Shown here: positions 29,177 through 40,581 of the stretch, piece after piece
Position numbering within the stretch: the stretch's first letter is position 1
Layout: every line of letters starts with the position of its first letter
Assembly: GCF_004331485.1 (NCBI RefSeq)
Contig: NZ_SJKD01000002.1
Location: forward strand, 434,001 to 498,000
Reading direction: 5' to 3'
DNA length: 64,000 nucleotides
Source: Kribbella capetownensis
Lineage (GTDB): Bacteria; Actinomycetota; Actinomycetes; Propionibacteriales; Kribbellaceae
Program-made: the position numbers and the translations under genes
The notes under the pieces: generated by a model
What the model was told of the DNA's origin: nothing
Seen by the model: only the letters and a program-made list of their open reading frames with translations
Databases searched by the model: none

Positions 29177-30184
29177 ATGGACCACCCTGGTTCTCCCACG
29201 CTCGAGCAGGTGGCGGCACTCGCCGGCGTCTCTCGGGCGACCGTCTCGCGAGTGGTGAACGGCTCGCCGAAGGTCCTGCCGGAGACGGTGGCCGCGGTCG
29301 AGCGGGCGATCGGCGAACTCGGCTACGTGCCGAACCGCGCCGCCCGCGCCCTGGTGACACGCAAGACCGACTCGGTAGCGATCGTCGTACCGGAGCCGGA
29401 TAGCCGCGTCTTCTCCGACCCGTTCTTCGCCGGCATCCTGCGCGGTGTCAGCCGGACGCTCGCTCCGACGTCGTCGCAACTGGTGCTGCTGATCGAGCCG
29501 GCCGAGGCCGATGACCAGCGCCTGCTGCGCTACCTGCGTGGCGGCCACGTCGACGGCGCGATCATCGTCAGCCACCACGGTCGCGACAACGTGCTGCAAG
29601 AGCTGGCGCAGTTGCCGCTGCCGATCGTGTTCAGTGCCCGGCCGATCGGTGTCGACGTACCGGTGGCGAGTGTGGACGTGGACAACGTCGCGGGTGCGCG
29701 GACCGCAGTCGAGCATCTGTTGTCGATCGGTCGCCGCAAGCTCGGGACGATCACCGGTCCGCTCGACATGACGGCCGGCCTGGATCGGCTGACCGGGTAC
29801 CAGGACGTGATGAAGAAAGCGAAGCTGCCCGAGGCCATCGCGTTCGGGGACTTCACCGCCGACGGTGGTGAGCAGGCGGCCATACGGCTGCTCGACGACC
29901 ACGCTGACCTGGACGGTCTGTTCGTCGCATCCGACCTGATGGCGACCGCTGCGTTGCGGGTGTTGTCGCAGCGCGGCCGGCGGGTGCCCGACGACGTCGC
30001 GGTGGTCGGGTTCGACGACTCGGTGCTGGCGACCACGACCACACCGAGGCTGACCACAGTGCGACAGCCGGTGGAGAAGCTGGGTGCCCGGCTGGCCGAG
30101 ATCCTGCTCGCCAAGATCGGCGGTACGAAGCTCACCAGCCCGGAGATCTACGACACCGAACTGATCGTTCGCGACTCCGCCTGA
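29177..30184 (+). CDS. LacI family transcriptional regulator
   Basis: A 335-residue regulator. Residues 5-60 contain the LacI helix-turn-helix (LEQVAALAGVSRATVSRVVNGS) and hinge helix (VPNRAARALVTRKT), followed by a periplasmic-binding-like sugar domain (VAIVVPEPDSRVFSDPFFAGIL ... VAVVGFDDSVLATTTTPRLTTVRQP). GGGAGG precedes the ATG. It follows the sugar-binding lipoprotein gene on the same strand with an 80-bp gap and is the obvious candidate to bind the GAGAGCGCTCTC operator in front of that gene. Confidence 0.92.
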   Translation: MDHPGSPTLEQVAALAGVSRATVSRVVNGSPKVLPETVAAVERAIGELGYVPNRAARALVTRKTDSVAIVVPEPDSRVFSDPFFAGILRGVSRTLAPTSSQLVLLIEPAEADDQRLLRYLRGGHVDGAIIVSHHGRDNVLQELAQLPLPIVFSARPIGVDVPVASVDVDNVAGARTAVEHLLSIGRRKLGTITGPLDMTAGLDRLTGYQDVMKKAKLPEAIAFGDFTADGGEQAAIRLLDDHADLDGLFVASDLMATAALRVLSQRGRRVPDDVAVVGFDDSVLATTTTPRLTTVRQPVEKLGARLAEILLAKIGGTKLTSPEIYDTELIVRDSA

Positions 30185-30286
30185 GCTGAGCCGCGCCAAG
30201 AGTAGTGTCACCCCTTTGTTCACTCTCCGCTGCGACGATTGTCGTATCGCGTCACGCCCGTGAGGTCCCGAAGGGAAAGGGAACCG

Positions 30287-32869
30287 ATGACCGACCACGA
30301 GATCCGGATCGCGCTGGTCCTGAACGGCGGGGTCAGCCTGGCCGTCTGGATGGGTGGGGTGACCCACGAGCTGGATCTGATCCGGCGTGCGTCCGGTTCC
30401 AGCAGTGCGCCCGGTCCGCAGTCGTACGACGAGGTCCTGGCCGAGCGCTGGCGTGAGCTGTGCCGGCGGGGTGACGAGAACCGGCGCGTGGTCGTCGACG
30501 TGATCGCGGGGACGAGCGCCGGCGGGCTGAACGGTTCGTTGCTCGCGACAGCGATCTCGAACGGCTCGACCCTCGATCCCGACGGCGAGCACGGACCCTG
30601 GCTGCGGCAGAAGTGGGTCGCGCTCGGGTCGCTCGAGGTCGGCAAGCTGGTGCCGTCGGCCGGCCAGAAGTCCACCTCGGTGCTGGACGGCAAGTACTTC
30701 CTGCAGGAGCTCGACAGTCTGCTCAAGGGTGTCGTCGACGCGGGCGAGACGGCGGCCGAGGAGCCGGTCACGTTGTTCGTCACCGCGTCCGGGCTCGGCG
30801 TCCAGCAGTTCGAGGCGAAGGACGCCGCCGGCCAGCGCTTCGTCGTACCCGACCATCGGTACCTGTTCGCCTTCACGAGTGAGAACGCGGCGACGTACGA
30901 CGGATCGAAGCGGGCCTTCTCGGTCGCGGACAAGAACGGGCTGAACGACACCAAACTGCTCGCACGTGCGGCCCGTGCGTCCGCCTCGTTCCCGGCCGCG
31001 TTCGGCCCGGTGCTCGAGACCCCGAATCTGGCCGACTCGCCGCCGCGCGTGCAGCCTGCGAACGCGGAGTCGGGTGCCTGGCTGGTCGATGGCGGCGTGC
31101 TGGACAACGCACCCTTCGGTCCGGTGCTCGACGTGGTGGCCCGGCGACCGGTCGCTGGTCGAGCGAGCCGCTACGTGTTGTACGTCGTACCGTCGGCCGG
31201 GATCGGGAGTGCGTCGACGGCGTTGCCGGAGGCGAAGGAACCGAGCTGGCGGGTGGCGGCGCTGTCGGCCGTACAGTTCCCGCGCGAGGTCGACTTCCGG
31301 TCCGATGTGGAGCAGCTCGAGCGGCTGCTGCTGGAGGCGGACGCGTCCTGGTCCGACACCCAACGGCTCTTCGATCGTTGTATGAAGCAACCAGTCGAGC
31401 GGGACCGGCTGCAGGCGGCGGCGCAGGCGTTGCAACCGACGTACTCGCGAGGTCGCGCCGCCGGTGGTGTCTGGGAGGCGGTGACGATCGCGAGCCACGA
31501 CCAGTCGACCGTCCTCGACGCGGCGACCGCGCTGTCCGAGCAGGAGGTCGACGAGATCCTCGGGACCGACCACCCGTGGGTGCCCGATCCGGACGGCTCG
31601 ACGGCTCCGCTGCGGAACGATGCCGAGGGCAACCCCAGCTGGCTGTGGGGGACCGGTGCGGCGGAACGGGTCGTACGGCTGATCCTGCGTTCGCTGCGCA
31701 ACCAGATCAGCGAGGCGCCGAAGGAGCAACGGGCCGAGCTCGAGCGCCGGTTGATGGCGGCCAGCGATGCTCTGCTGAAAACACAGGCTGTGCGCGACGC
31801 ACTCACCGAGCAGTTGACCGCCGCCGACCTCGACCTGAGCCCCGCGGGTGGCGCCGAGGCCGTCGCGGTCGGGCTGAACGACATCTTCACCGACCTGCAG
31901 GTCCAGCGGGCGCTCGGCGACACGTTCGCCGAGTTGATCGCGGCCGTCGGGCGGGACCTCGTCGAGACCGCGCTCGAGGTGGAGATCGTGTCGCGGTGTA
32001 CGTCGGCGCGGACGCCGCAGCAGCGTAGTGCGCCGTTCCAGTTCCTCCGGCTCGGGCCGGACATCCCCTTGCCGCTGCTGGACGACCAGCCGGAAGGCTC
32101 GATCGCCAACAATCTCAAGGACCGCATCCTCTACGGGTCGCAGGTCGGGCACTTCGGCGCGTTCGGTGCGGCGGACTGGCGGCGGTGGGACTGGCTGATG
32201 GGCCGGCTGCACTGCGTCGCGCACCTGGGCGCGATGCTCGGCGCCGACGAGGACTGGATCCGGGAGACGCAACGGCAGGTCCTGAAGGCGGAGGACTGGA
32301 AGGTCGAAGCGGTCGCGGAACGCGTCCAGCGGCTGGCCCAGGACTTCCCGATGGGCGCCGGTCTCGGTGCGCTCACCACGATGCGCAACGAACTGAACCA
32401 GTCCGACGAGGGCCGGGCGACGACGAAGGGTCTCGCGGACCGGATGGTCGACGTGTCCAGTGGACTCGGGCCGCAGGTCGGGAACTGGGTCAAGGCGATG
32501 GCTGGTCGCAAGGACAAGCCCGGTTCGTGGTTGTTGCAGTGCGCGCGCTGGTTCACCGAACCGGCCCGGCAATCGGTGTGGACCCGTTTGGTCCGTGGCG
32601 CCAAGGTGACGCCGGCCAAGCGCCCGTTGGTCTTCGAGCAGTGGTTGCCGGTGGCGGGCATCGTGCTCGGTGTGGCGTTGCTGGTCGTCGCCGTGCTCGT
32701 CGAGCGGAGCGCCGTACGGATCATCGCGGCCGTGCTCGCCGGAGTGGTGCTGGCCGCGACCGCCGTACTCGGTGCCGTCACGTGGTACGTGCGGCGTACG
32801 CGGCGGCGGATCCAGGCCTGGGTCGAACGGCGGATTCCGGAGATCAGTCCAGCGTCACGAAATCGATGA
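30287..32869 (+). CDS. Patatin-like phospholipase family membrane protein
   Basis: An 860-residue protein. The N-terminal patatin domain has the oxyanion motif LNGGVSLAVWMGGVTHEL, nucleophile elbow IAGTSAGGLNG (catalytic Ser, near residue 83) and the catalytic Asp in VDGGVLDNAPF (near residue 270). A long central region is uncharacterised. Near the C-terminus two adjacent membrane helices (WLPVAGIVLGVALLVVAVLV, then IIAAVLAGVVLAATAVLGAV) anchor it, leaving a short Arg-rich tail. It probably hydrolyses membrane lipids. AAAGGGAA precedes ATG 30287. The 3' end overlaps the convergent DUF3097 gene by 26 bp. Confidence 0.85.
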   Translation: MTDHEIRIALVLNGGVSLAVWMGGVTHELDLIRRASGSSSAPGPQSYDEVLAERWRELCRRGDENRRVVVDVIAGTSAGGLNGSLLATAISNGSTLDPDGEHGPWLRQKWVALGSLEVGKLVPSAGQKSTSVLDGKYFLQELDSLLKGVVDAGETAAEEPVTLFVTASGLGVQQFEAKDAAGQRFVVPDHRYLFAFTSENAATYDGSKRAFSVADKNGLNDTKLLARAARASASFPAAFGPVLETPNLADSPPRVQPANAESGAWLVDGGVLDNAPFGPVLDVVARRPVAGRASRYVLYVVPSAGIGSASTALPEAKEPSWRVAALSAVQFPREVDFRSDVEQLERLLLEADASWSDTQRLFDRCMKQPVERDRLQAAAQALQPTYSRGRAAGGVWEAVTIASHDQSTVLDAATALSEQEVDEILGTDHPWVPDPDGSTAPLRNDAEGNPSWLWGTGAAERVVRLILRSLRNQISEAPKEQRAELERRLMAASDALLKTQAVRDALTEQLTAADLDLSPAGGAEAVAVGLNDIFTDLQVQRALGDTFAELIAAVGRDLVETALEVEIVSRCTSARTPQQRSAPFQFLRLGPDIPLPLLDDQPEGSIANNLKDRILYGSQVGHFGAFGAADWRRWDWLMGRLHCVAHLGAMLGADEDWIRETQRQVLKAEDWKVEAVAERVQRLAQDFPMGAGLGALTTMRNELNQSDEGRATTKGLADRMVDVSSGLGPQVGNWVKAMAGRKDKPGSWLLQCARWFTEPARQSVWTRLVRGAKVTPAKRPLVFEQWLPVAGIVLGVALLVVAVLVERSAVRIIAAVLAGVVLAATAVLGAVTWYVRRTRRRIQAWVERRIPEISPASRNR

Positions 32870-33668
32870 GTTCCTCGACTCGGCCGAGCAGCGCCGGGTC
32901 GAGATCGGCGAAGTTGGTCACCTTCGACAGGATGTGTTTCCAGGCCGCGGCGACGTCGGCCTGGTCGGTGGCCGGCCAGCCGAACGACTGCAGCACGCCC
33001 TTCTTCCAGTCCTGACCGTGCGGGATCCGTGGCCAGGCCTTGATCCCGACCGACGACGGCTTGACCGCCTCCCAGATGTCGATGAACGGATGCCCGACCA
33101 CCAGCACGTTCCGGTTGGTCACCTGGGCAGCGATCTTCGACTCCTTCGACCCCTCGACCAGGTGGTCCACCAGGACGCCGAGCCGACGGCCCGGACCGGG
33201 CTGGAACCGGTTGACGATGCCGGGCAGGTCGTCGACACCTTCGAGGTACTCGACCACGACGCCCTCGATCCGCAGGTCGTCGCCCCACACCTTCTCGACC
33301 AGTTCGGCGTCGTGCCGGCCCTCGACGTAGATCCGGCTCGCCCGGGCCACCTTCGCCCGGACGTTGTCGACCGCAACGGAACCGGACGCGGTCCGCGTCT
33401 TCTTCGCCGGCCCGGCCTTCTTCGGCGGCTTCAGGCTGACGGGCTTGCCGTCCAGCCAGAATCCGGGCCCGAGCGGGTACGTCCGGACCTTCCCGAACCG
33501 GTCCTCGAGATCGACCACGCCGTGCTCCCAGCGCACGATCGCACCGACGAACCCGGAGGTCGGCTCCTCGACGACCATGCCCTTCTCGATCTCGACCTCG
33601 ACGGTCCGCCCGTTCTTGGGCTTGCGCCAGTCCCCACTCAGTACGTCGTTCCCATACCTGTCAGCCAC
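32844..33668 (-). CDS. DUF3097 (Toprim-like) protein
   Basis: A 274-residue conserved actinobacterial protein. RIYVEGRHDAELVEKVWGDDLR and GVVVEYLEGVDDLPG look like a Toprim-type fold with acidic metal-binding residues, and VLVDHLVEGSKESKIA continues it. Function is unknown; its repeated position near hemW and hrcA in actinobacteria suggests a housekeeping nucleic-acid role. GTG 33668 is preferred over an upstream in-frame extension because a TACGGT box lies 6 nt before it and the family starts with ADRYGNDVLSGDWRKP. Confidence 0.8.
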   Translation of the reverse strand: MADRYGNDVLSGDWRKPKNGRTVEVEIEKGMVVEEPTSGFVGAIVRWEHGVVDLEDRFGKVRTYPLGPGFWLDGKPVSLKPPKKAGPAKKTRTASGSVAVDNVRAKVARASRIYVEGRHDAELVEKVWGDDLRIEGVVVEYLEGVDDLPGIVNRFQPGPGRRLGVLVDHLVEGSKESKIAAQVTNRNVLVVGHPFIDIWEAVKPSSVGIKAWPRIPHGQDWKKGVLQSFGWPATDQADVAAAWKHILSKVTNFADLDPALLGRVEELIDFVTLD

Positions 33669-33759
33669 CGCCCAACCGTATGCGCCCCCACCTCTCTTCC
33701 CCCTCAACCACACGCCCTCCCCCGGCACACAGCACCTCGATCGAACCCCCACCCTCCGA

Positions 33760-33834
33760 TGGGTTGACCCATCAGACGGTGGGTTGGCCAGCGGTATTCG
33801 CGGTAGCCAACCCACCACCGGGTGGGTCAACCCA
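33760..33834. repeat. Composite inverted repeat (long imperfect stem-loop)
   Basis: TGGGTTGACCCA (33760-33771) pairs with TGGGTCAACCCA (33823-33834), and GGTGGGTTGGC (33778-33788) with GCCAACCCACC (33806-33816), leaving a 17-nt loop. Each outer arm is itself nearly palindromic. It lies between the 3' end of the NCS1 permease and the DUF3097 promoter, so it may terminate permease mRNA or be a REP-like element. GCCAACCCACC recurs in the permease 3' coding end. Confidence 0.65.
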
Positions 33835-33866
33835 TCAGAGGGGGAGATGGGGTGGGGTTGGTGGGG

Positions 33867-35408
<1,542 letters not shown>

Positions 35409-35438
35409 GGTTGCCACCCCATCCGGTCGTGGTTCGCA

Positions 35439-35461
35439 CCGCACTTCGCAACAAAGTGCGG
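35439..35461 (-). promoter_or_regulatory. Operator-like dyad in the NCS1 permease promoter
   Basis: CCGCACTT (35439-35446) and AAGTGCGG (35454-35461) are perfect arms around 7 nt. On the reverse strand a TTGACA lies at 35480-35475, about 17 bp before CACTTT inside the dyad, so a bound repressor would cover the -10 region. Confidence 0.5.
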
Positions 35462-35524
35462 CAAACCTGACCCGGTGTCAACGGACAACTACAACTTGAC
35501 CGCCGACCCGTGCGCTTTCGGGGA

Positions 35525-36295
35525 TCAGCCGGGGCCGAGCAGCGGCAGCGTCGGGCGGCGCGGGGTGCCCAGAGCCTCGTAGCCGCGCTTGATCGCGTCC
35601 TGGAGTTTCTCCAGCGGCCACGGCCAGTCGTCGGTGTGCGCGAGCGCCTGCTCCAGCGAGGTGCCGCCATGGTGGAGACCGGAGATGGTGTTGGCGACGG
35701 TGCCCAGGTCGCCGGCCTGGTCGCGGACGAACTCGGCGTCGACGACCGCGCCGTGACCCGGGACGACCTTCGACGTACCGGACAGCAGCCCGATCACCCG
35801 GTCGATCGTGTCCGGCCACTCCAGCGGGAACGAGTCCTCGCCGTACGACGGTGGCGCCGATTCCTCGATCAGATCGCCGACGAAGTACACGTCCACATCC
35901 GGTACGACGACCACCACGTCGCCGTCGGTGTGCGCATTTCCGAGATGCAGCAACTCGACTCTGCGGTCGCCGAGATCGATCACCTTCGCCACCGCGAAAG
36001 TCTGAGCCGTCAGGTTGGCGGCCGTCGCGGCGTTCTCGTGGGCGATGACCTCGGCCTGATCGAAGACGCTGTTCCCGACGACATGGTCGAAGTGCGCGTG
36101 GGTGTTGACGACCCAGCGCACCGTCTGGTCAGTCAGTTCGCGGATGTGCTCGCGTAGTTCCTCGGCCTGCTCGGTGGTGGCCCTGGTGTCGATCAGCACC
36201 ACACCTTGTTCTCCGGCGACTACACCGACGTTGAGGTCCCATTCGTCGTACCGGCGGACCCAGCAGCGATCCCCGACCTCGGCCCACGTACTCAT
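35525..36295 (-). CDS. Metallo-beta-lactamase-fold hydrolase
   Basis: A 256-residue MBL-fold protein. NTHAHFDHVVGN is the HxHxDH zinc motif (near residue 75), GNAHTDGDVVVVVPD holds the third His, DVYFVGDLIE the bridging Asp and VVPGHGAVVD the last His, so the dinuclear metal site is complete. The branch resembles quorum-quenching or SoxH-like hydrolases rather than true beta-lactamases; substrate unknown. ATG 36295 follows a TAGGGT box by 7 nt without a ribosome site, so expression is probably leaderless. It is 116 bp from the NCS1 gene on the same strand. Confidence 0.88.
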   Translation of the reverse strand: MSTWAEVGDRCWVRRYDEWDLNVGVVAGEQGVVLIDTRATTEQAEELREHIRELTDQTVRWVVNTHAHFDHVVGNSVFDQAEVIAHENAATAANLTAQTFAVAKVIDLGDRRVELLHLGNAHTDGDVVVVVPDVDVYFVGDLIEESAPPSYGEDSFPLEWPDTIDRVIGLLSGTSKVVPGHGAVVDAEFVRDQAGDLGTVANTISGLHHGGTSLEQALAHTDDWPWPLEKLQDAIKRGYEALGTPRRPTLPLLGPG

Positions 36296-36425
36296 GCCAA
36301 CGACCCTACTTGCTCGGCACCTCACGCCGAGCAAGCCCTATCCAGGGGGCGGATCAAGACTTGAAGGCCGGTCGGGCGGGGCCTAGGGTCACGGTGGCGG
36401 TTCGCAACGGTTCCGAACTCGGCAG

Positions 36426-36436
36426 CGAAACTTTCG
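36426..36436 (+). promoter_or_regulatory. Palindrome CGAAACTTTCG before the ThuA gene
   Basis: An 11-bp palindrome (CGAAA-C-TTTCG) lies 13 bp before the GTG of the ThuA gene. It resembles LacI-family half-sites with an odd centre, a plausible operator for the two-gene sugar operon. The LacI gene 6 kb away need not be its regulator. Confidence 0.4.
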
Positions 36437-36449
36437 AAGGGCGGTCGGC

Positions 36450-37091
36450 GTGACGACACGACGTGCACTGGTGGTCCGGGGTGGCTGGGAAGGGCACTCG
36501 CCGGTCGAGGCGACCGAGCTGTTCATCCCGTTCCTGGAAGAGAACGGTTACGAGGTGACCGTCTCGGACAGCACCGAGAGCTACCTCGACCTGGACGGCA
36601 CCGACCTGGTGCTGCAGTGCGTCACGATGAGCGAGATCGACGCCGACCACTTCAAAGGCCTGGAGGCCGCGATCCGCCGCGGCACCGGGTTCGCCGGCTG
36701 GCACGGCGGCATCGTCGACTCGTTCCGCGCCAACGCCGACTACAGCTTCATCACCGGCGGGCAGTTCATCTCGCACCCGCACGGCTTCACCGACTACCGC
36801 GTCGACGTGGTCGCCGATCACCCGATCGTCGAGGGCATCACCCACTTCGACGTCCACACCGAGCAGTACTACGTGCACTACGACCCGACCAACACCGTGC
36901 TCGCCACCACGACGTTCAGCTCGCACCCGGACTACCCGTGGATCGAGGGCGCCGTGATGCCGGCCGTCTGGACCCGGACGTGGGGCGCGGGCAAGGTCTT
37001 CGTCTGCACCGTCGGCCACAAGCTGGACGATCTCGAAGTACCCGAGGTGCGGACCATCGTCGAGCGGGGGCTGCTGTGGGCGAGCAAGTGA
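36450..37091 (+). CDS. ThuA domain-containing protein
   Basis: A 213-residue ThuA-like protein with a glutamine-amidotransferase-like fold: RALVVRGGWEGHSPVEATELFIPFLEENGYEV, FAGWHGGIVDSFR and the C-terminal WTRTWGAGKVFVCTVGH are family blocks. ThuA proteins accompany sugar oxidation and trehalose-use operons, but their reaction is not clear. AAGGGCGG lies about 7 nt before GTG 36450. The next gene, an oxidoreductase, overlaps its stop codon by 4 bp, so the two act together. Confidence 0.88.
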   Translation: MTTRRALVVRGGWEGHSPVEATELFIPFLEENGYEVTVSDSTESYLDLDGTDLVLQCVTMSEIDADHFKGLEAAIRRGTGFAGWHGGIVDSFRANADYSFITGGQFISHPHGFTDYRVDVVADHPIVEGITHFDVHTEQYYVHYDPTNTVLATTTFSSHPDYPWIEGAVMPAVWTRTWGAGKVFVCTVGHKLDDLEVPEVRTIVERGLLWASK

Positions 37092-38191
37092 CGGGCACCG
37101 TGACAGGCATCGGCATCGTCGGTACGGGCGTCATCTCGGGCACGTACCTCGACCACCTGGCCAAGCTGCCCGGCGTCGACGTGGTCGCGGTCGCCGACCT
37201 GGACGTCAGCCGCGCGCAGGCGATCGCCGACAGCAACCCGGGCATCCGGGCGCTGACTCCGGCCGAGCTGTACGCCGCGGACGACGTCGAGATCGTGCTG
37301 AACCTGACCATCCCTGCCGCCCACGCGCCGGTGCACCAGGCTGCGCTCGAAGCCGGCAAGCACGTGTACGGCGAGAAGCCGCTGGCCGTGGACCGGGCCG
37401 AGGCGGAGCCGCTGCTCAAGTACGCCGCCGCCAACAACCTCCGCGTCGGCTGCGCACCGGACACTGTGCTCGGCACTGGCACCCAGACTGCCCGGGCTGT
37501 CATCGACCGCGGCGACATCGGCGTACCGACGGCTGCCACGGCGTCCTTCGTCACGCCCGGACACGAGCTGTGGCACCCGGCGCCGGAGTTCTACTACCAG
37601 CCCGGCGGCGGTCCCGTCCTCGACATGGGTCCGTACTACGTCACCAGCCTGGTCACCCTGCTCGGTCCGGTACGGCGCGTCACCGCGCGGGCCGGTCAGT
37701 CGAAGCAGGAGCGGAAGATCCACACCGGTCCACGCGCCGGCGAGACGTTCCCGGTCCAGGTCCCGACGCACGTGACCGGCGTACTGGAGCACGAGTCGGG
37801 TGCGTTGACCACGGTGCTGATGTCGTTCGACGTCTGGGCCGCGCGGTTGCCGCGGATCGAGGTGCACGGGACCGAGGGCAGCCTGTCCGTTCCGGACCCG
37901 AACGGGTTCGACGGCAAGGTCGAGATCGCGACCGCGGCCAACCGCGACTGGACCGAGGTCCCGGTCGCCGGCGGGTATGCCGGGGCTGGCCGCGGCGTCG
38001 GGGTCGCGGACATGGCTCGCGCGGTCCGCACCGGCCGGCCGCACCGGGCCGACGGTGCACTGGCCTACCACGTCCTCGACGTACTCGAGTCCCTGCTCGA
38101 AGCGGCAGCCCAGGACCAGCCAGTGGATGTCGCGAGCACGGTCACCCGGCCCTCCGCCGTACCGTTGGGAGCGTCCCCCGAGCTCGCCTGA
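37088..38191 (+). CDS. Gfo/Idh/MocA family sugar oxidoreductase
   Basis: A 367-residue oxidoreductase. The Rossmann motif [15 protein letters not shown] binds NAD(P); [13 protein letters not shown] supplies the EKP catalytic lysine; [21 protein letters not shown] is the conserved GG-DxG-xY segment before the catalytic region. Such enzymes oxidise or reduce sugars, inositols or their keto forms. GTG 37088 overlaps the ThuA stop (GTGA). Together with ThuA and the nearby solute-binding lipoprotein it points to carbohydrate metabolism, with the substrate undetermined. Confidence 0.92.
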   Translation: MTGTVTGIGIVGTGVISGTYLDHLAKLPGVDVVAVADLDVSRAQAIADSNPGIRALTPAELYAADDVEIVLNLTIPAAHAPVHQAALEAGKHVYGEKPLAVDRAEAEPLLKYAAANNLRVGCAPDTVLGTGTQTARAVIDRGDIGVPTAATASFVTPGHELWHPAPEFYYQPGGGPVLDMGPYYVTSLVTLLGPVRRVTARAGQSKQERKIHTGPRAGETFPVQVPTHVTGVLEHESGALTTVLMSFDVWAARLPRIEVHGTEGSLSVPDPNGFDGKVEIATAANRDWTEVPVAGGYAGAGRGVGVADMARAVRTGRPHRADGALAYHVLDVLESLLEAAAQDQPVDVASTVTRPSAVPLGASPELA

Positions 38192-38242
38192 GACCCGTCC
38201 CACGCCGTCACGCGTCGGTGCGAGCTACTACGGCTCGGTAGA

Positions 38243-38269
38243 CTGGCACTCGGTTCAGCTGAGTGCCAA
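38243..38269 (+). promoter_or_regulatory. CIRCE element (HrcA operator) and -10 box
   Basis: CTGGCACTC (38243-38251), a 9-nt spacer, and GAGTGCCAA (38261-38269) match the CIRCE consensus (TTAGCACTC-N9-GAGTGCTAA) in layout, with 8 perfectly paired bases. TAGACT (38239-38244) is a -10 candidate overlapping the left arm, so bound HrcA would block the promoter. It lies 44 bp before hrcA. Confidence 0.88.
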
Positions 38270-38312
38270 GGGGTCACTGAGTCGTACGGTCGAGGCGAGG
38301 GAGGTGGTGCGC

Positions 38313-39335
38313 GTGCTGGACGATCGCAAGCTGGATGTTCTCCGCGCCATCGTCGAGGACTACGTGGCGACCCATGAGCCGGTCGGCTCGAAGACGCTGG
38401 TGGACCGGCACAACCTGGGAGTGTCGCCGGCCACCGTGCGTAACGACATGGCTGCGCTGGAGGAGGAGGGGTACATCACCCAGCCGCACACCAGCGCCGG
38501 CCGGATCCCGACCGACGCGGGCTACCGGCTGTTCGTGGACAAGCTGAGCACGGTCAAGACGCTGTCGCCGGCGGAGAAGAAGGCGATCACCTCGTTCCTG
38601 GCCGGCGCGGTCGACCTGGACGACGTCGTACGCCGTACTGTCCGGCTGCTGGCCCAGATCACCCGCCAGGTCGCGATCGTGCAGTACCCGTCGCTGAACC
38701 GCTCGAGCGTCCGGCACATCGAGGTCGTCACGATGACCCCGCGCCGGCTGCTGCTGGTGCTGATCACCAGCACCGGTCGGGTCGAGCAGCGGATCGTCGA
38801 GCAGACGAACGACGTCGACGAGCAACTGATCGCCGACCTGCGCTCGCGGCTGAACACCGCGCTCGCCGGGCAGCGACTCACCGAGGCGACCACGTCCCTG
38901 GCCGCGGTCACCGACCTGTTCGCGCCGGCTGACCGGCCACTGGTCGCGGCGATCGTGACGACGCTGCTGGAGACGTTCACCGACGAGGTCGGCGAGCAGC
39001 GGATCGCGGTCGGCGGCGCCGCCAACCTGACCCGGTACGGCGACGACTTCGAGCGGAACGTGAAGCCGGTGCTGGAGGCGCTGGAGGAGCACGTCATCCT
39101 GCTCAAACTGCTCGGCGAGGCCACCAACCCGCAGACCCTGACGGTCCGCATCGGGCACGAGAACCCGTTCGAGGAACTGGCCACCACCTCGGTGGTCGCG
39201 ACCGGCTACGGGTCCAAGTCGGAGGCGCTGGCCACGCTCGGCATCGTCGGCCCGACCCACATGGACTATCCGAGCACGATGGGCGCCGTGAGGGCCGTCG
39301 CGCGCTACGTCAGCCAGATCCTGGCGGACTCATAA
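38313..39335 (+). CDS. hrcA: Heat-inducible transcription repressor HrcA
   Basis: A 340-residue HrcA. The N-terminal winged helix ([29 protein letters not shown] ... [21 protein letters not shown]) binds CIRCE, and the GAF-like and dimerisation parts follow, ending in a typical [28 protein letters not shown] 38313 is chosen to match the family start, with GGGAGG 9 nt upstream; GTG 38304 is possible. HrcA represses heat-shock genes and itself through the CIRCE element at 38243-38269. dnaJ follows 29 bp downstream. Confidence 0.95.
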   Translation: MLDDRKLDVLRAIVEDYVATHEPVGSKTLVDRHNLGVSPATVRNDMAALEEEGYITQPHTSAGRIPTDAGYRLFVDKLSTVKTLSPAEKKAITSFLAGAVDLDDVVRRTVRLLAQITRQVAIVQYPSLNRSSVRHIEVVTMTPRRLLLVLITSTGRVEQRIVEQTNDVDEQLIADLRSRLNTALAGQRLTEATTSLAAVTDLFAPADRPLVAAIVTTLLETFTDEVGEQRIAVGGAANLTRYGDDFERNVKPVLEALEEHVILLKLLGEATNPQTLTVRIGHENPFEELATTSVVATGYGSKSEALATLGIVGPTHMDYPSTMGAVRAVARYVSQILADS

Positions 39336-39364
39336 ATGACTAACACCAACCCCTGGCTTGGAGT

Positions 39365-40507
39365 ATGAGCACCGATTACTACGCCGTCCTGGGCGTCAGC
39401 CGTGACGCCTCGCCGGACGAGATCAAGAAGGCGTACCGCAAGCTGGCACGCCAGTACCACCCGGACGTGAACGACTCCGAGGACGCGCACCACAAGTTCC
39501 AGGAGATCGGCCGCGCCTTCCAGGTGCTGAGCGACCCGCAGAAGCGGCAGATGCACGATCTCGGCGGCGACCCGTTCGCGACCGCGGGCGCCGGCCCGGG
39601 TGGCGCGGGCTTCGGCCAGGCCTTCACGTTCACCGACATCATGGACGCCTTCTTCGGCCAGACCGGCGGGGCCACCCGCGGGCCGCGGCCGCGGACCCGG
39701 CGCGGCCAGGACGCGCTGATCCCGCTGCGGATCGACCTGGCCGAGGCAGCGTTCGGCACCACCCGGGAGCTGAAGGTCGACACCGCCGTACTGTGCCCGA
39801 CCTGTTCGGGGTCCGGGGCGGCGGCCGGCTCCGAGCCGGTCACCTGCGAGATCTGCCACGGTCGCGGCGAGGTGACCCACACGCAGCGGTCGTTCCTCGG
39901 CGAGGTCCGCACCATGCGGCCGTGCCCGAACTGCCGCGGCTTCGGTACGACGATCCCGAACCCGTGCGTCGAGTGCTCCGGCGACGGCCGGGTCCGGTCC
40001 CGCCGGACCGTCACGGTCAAGATCCCCGGCGGCGTCGACAGCGGCACCCGGGTGCAGCTGTCCGGCCAGGGCGAGGTCGGCCCCGGCGGCGGCCCGGCCG
40101 GCGACCTGTACGTCGAGATCGAGGTCGAGCCGCACGACATCTTCAGCCGCAACGGTGACGACCTGCACTGCACGGTCACGCTGCCGATGACGGCGGCCGC
40201 GCTCGGCACCACGATCGACCTGCCCACGCTGGAGGGCGAGACCACGCCGCTGGAGATCCGGCCCGGCACACAGTCCGGGACGGCGATGACGCTGACGGCT
40301 CGTGGTGTGCCGCGGCTGCGGCACGCGGGTCGCGGCGACCTGATCGTCCAGGTCATCGTCGAGACACCGACCAGGCTGGACGACTCCCAGGTCGACCTGC
40401 TCCGGCAGTTGGCCGAGGCTCGTGGCGAGGAGCGGCCGCAGGGTCAGGTCCAAGCCGCCCACAAGGGTGTCTTCGGCCGTCTCCGCGACGCCTTCGGCGC
40501 CCACTAG
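39365..40507 (+). CDS. dnaJ: Chaperone protein DnaJ
   Basis: A 380-residue type I DnaJ. The J-domain ([36 protein letters not shown] near residue 34) is followed by a short Gly-rich linker, four zinc-binding repeats ([32 protein letters not shown]) and the substrate-binding C-terminal domain. It stimulates DnaK ATPase. The place after hrcA, without grpE-dnaK, is that of the second actinobacterial DnaJ (DnaJ2). GGAG lies very close to the ATG; coupling with hrcA is likely. Confidence 0.95.
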   Translation: MSTDYYAVLGVSRDASPDEIKKAYRKLARQYHPDVNDSEDAHHKFQEIGRAFQVLSDPQKRQMHDLGGDPFATAGAGPGGAGFGQAFTFTDIMDAFFGQTGGATRGPRPRTRRGQDALIPLRIDLAEAAFGTTRELKVDTAVLCPTCSGSGAAAGSEPVTCEICHGRGEVTHTQRSFLGEVRTMRPCPNCRGFGTTIPNPCVECSGDGRVRSRRTVTVKIPGGVDSGTRVQLSGQGEVGPGGGPAGDLYVEIEVEPHDIFSRNGDDLHCTVTLPMTAAALGTTIDLPTLEGETTPLEIRPGTQSGTAMTLTARGVPRLRHAGRGDLIVQVIVETPTRLDDSQVDLLRQLAEARGEERPQGQVQAAHKGVFGRLRDAFGAH

Positions 40508-40581
40508 ATGCGCAGCAGCCACCCGCCGGCGGCGCTGAGCAACCTCACGTGCCGGGCACCTGCTGAGGGAGGGGAGTCGCG

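Noticed and set aside
29156..32572. Very long reverse-strand open frame (over 1100 codons) opposite the LacI and patatin genes
   Set aside because: Its Arg/Asp/Gln/His-rich composition is what the antisense of GC-rich codons gives, and it lies over two genes with clear domains and ribosome sites.
35525..36295. Calling the MBL-fold protein a beta-lactamase
   Set aside because: The zinc motif is shared by many hydrolases, no secretion signal is present, and the sequence fits cytoplasmic MBL hydrolases.
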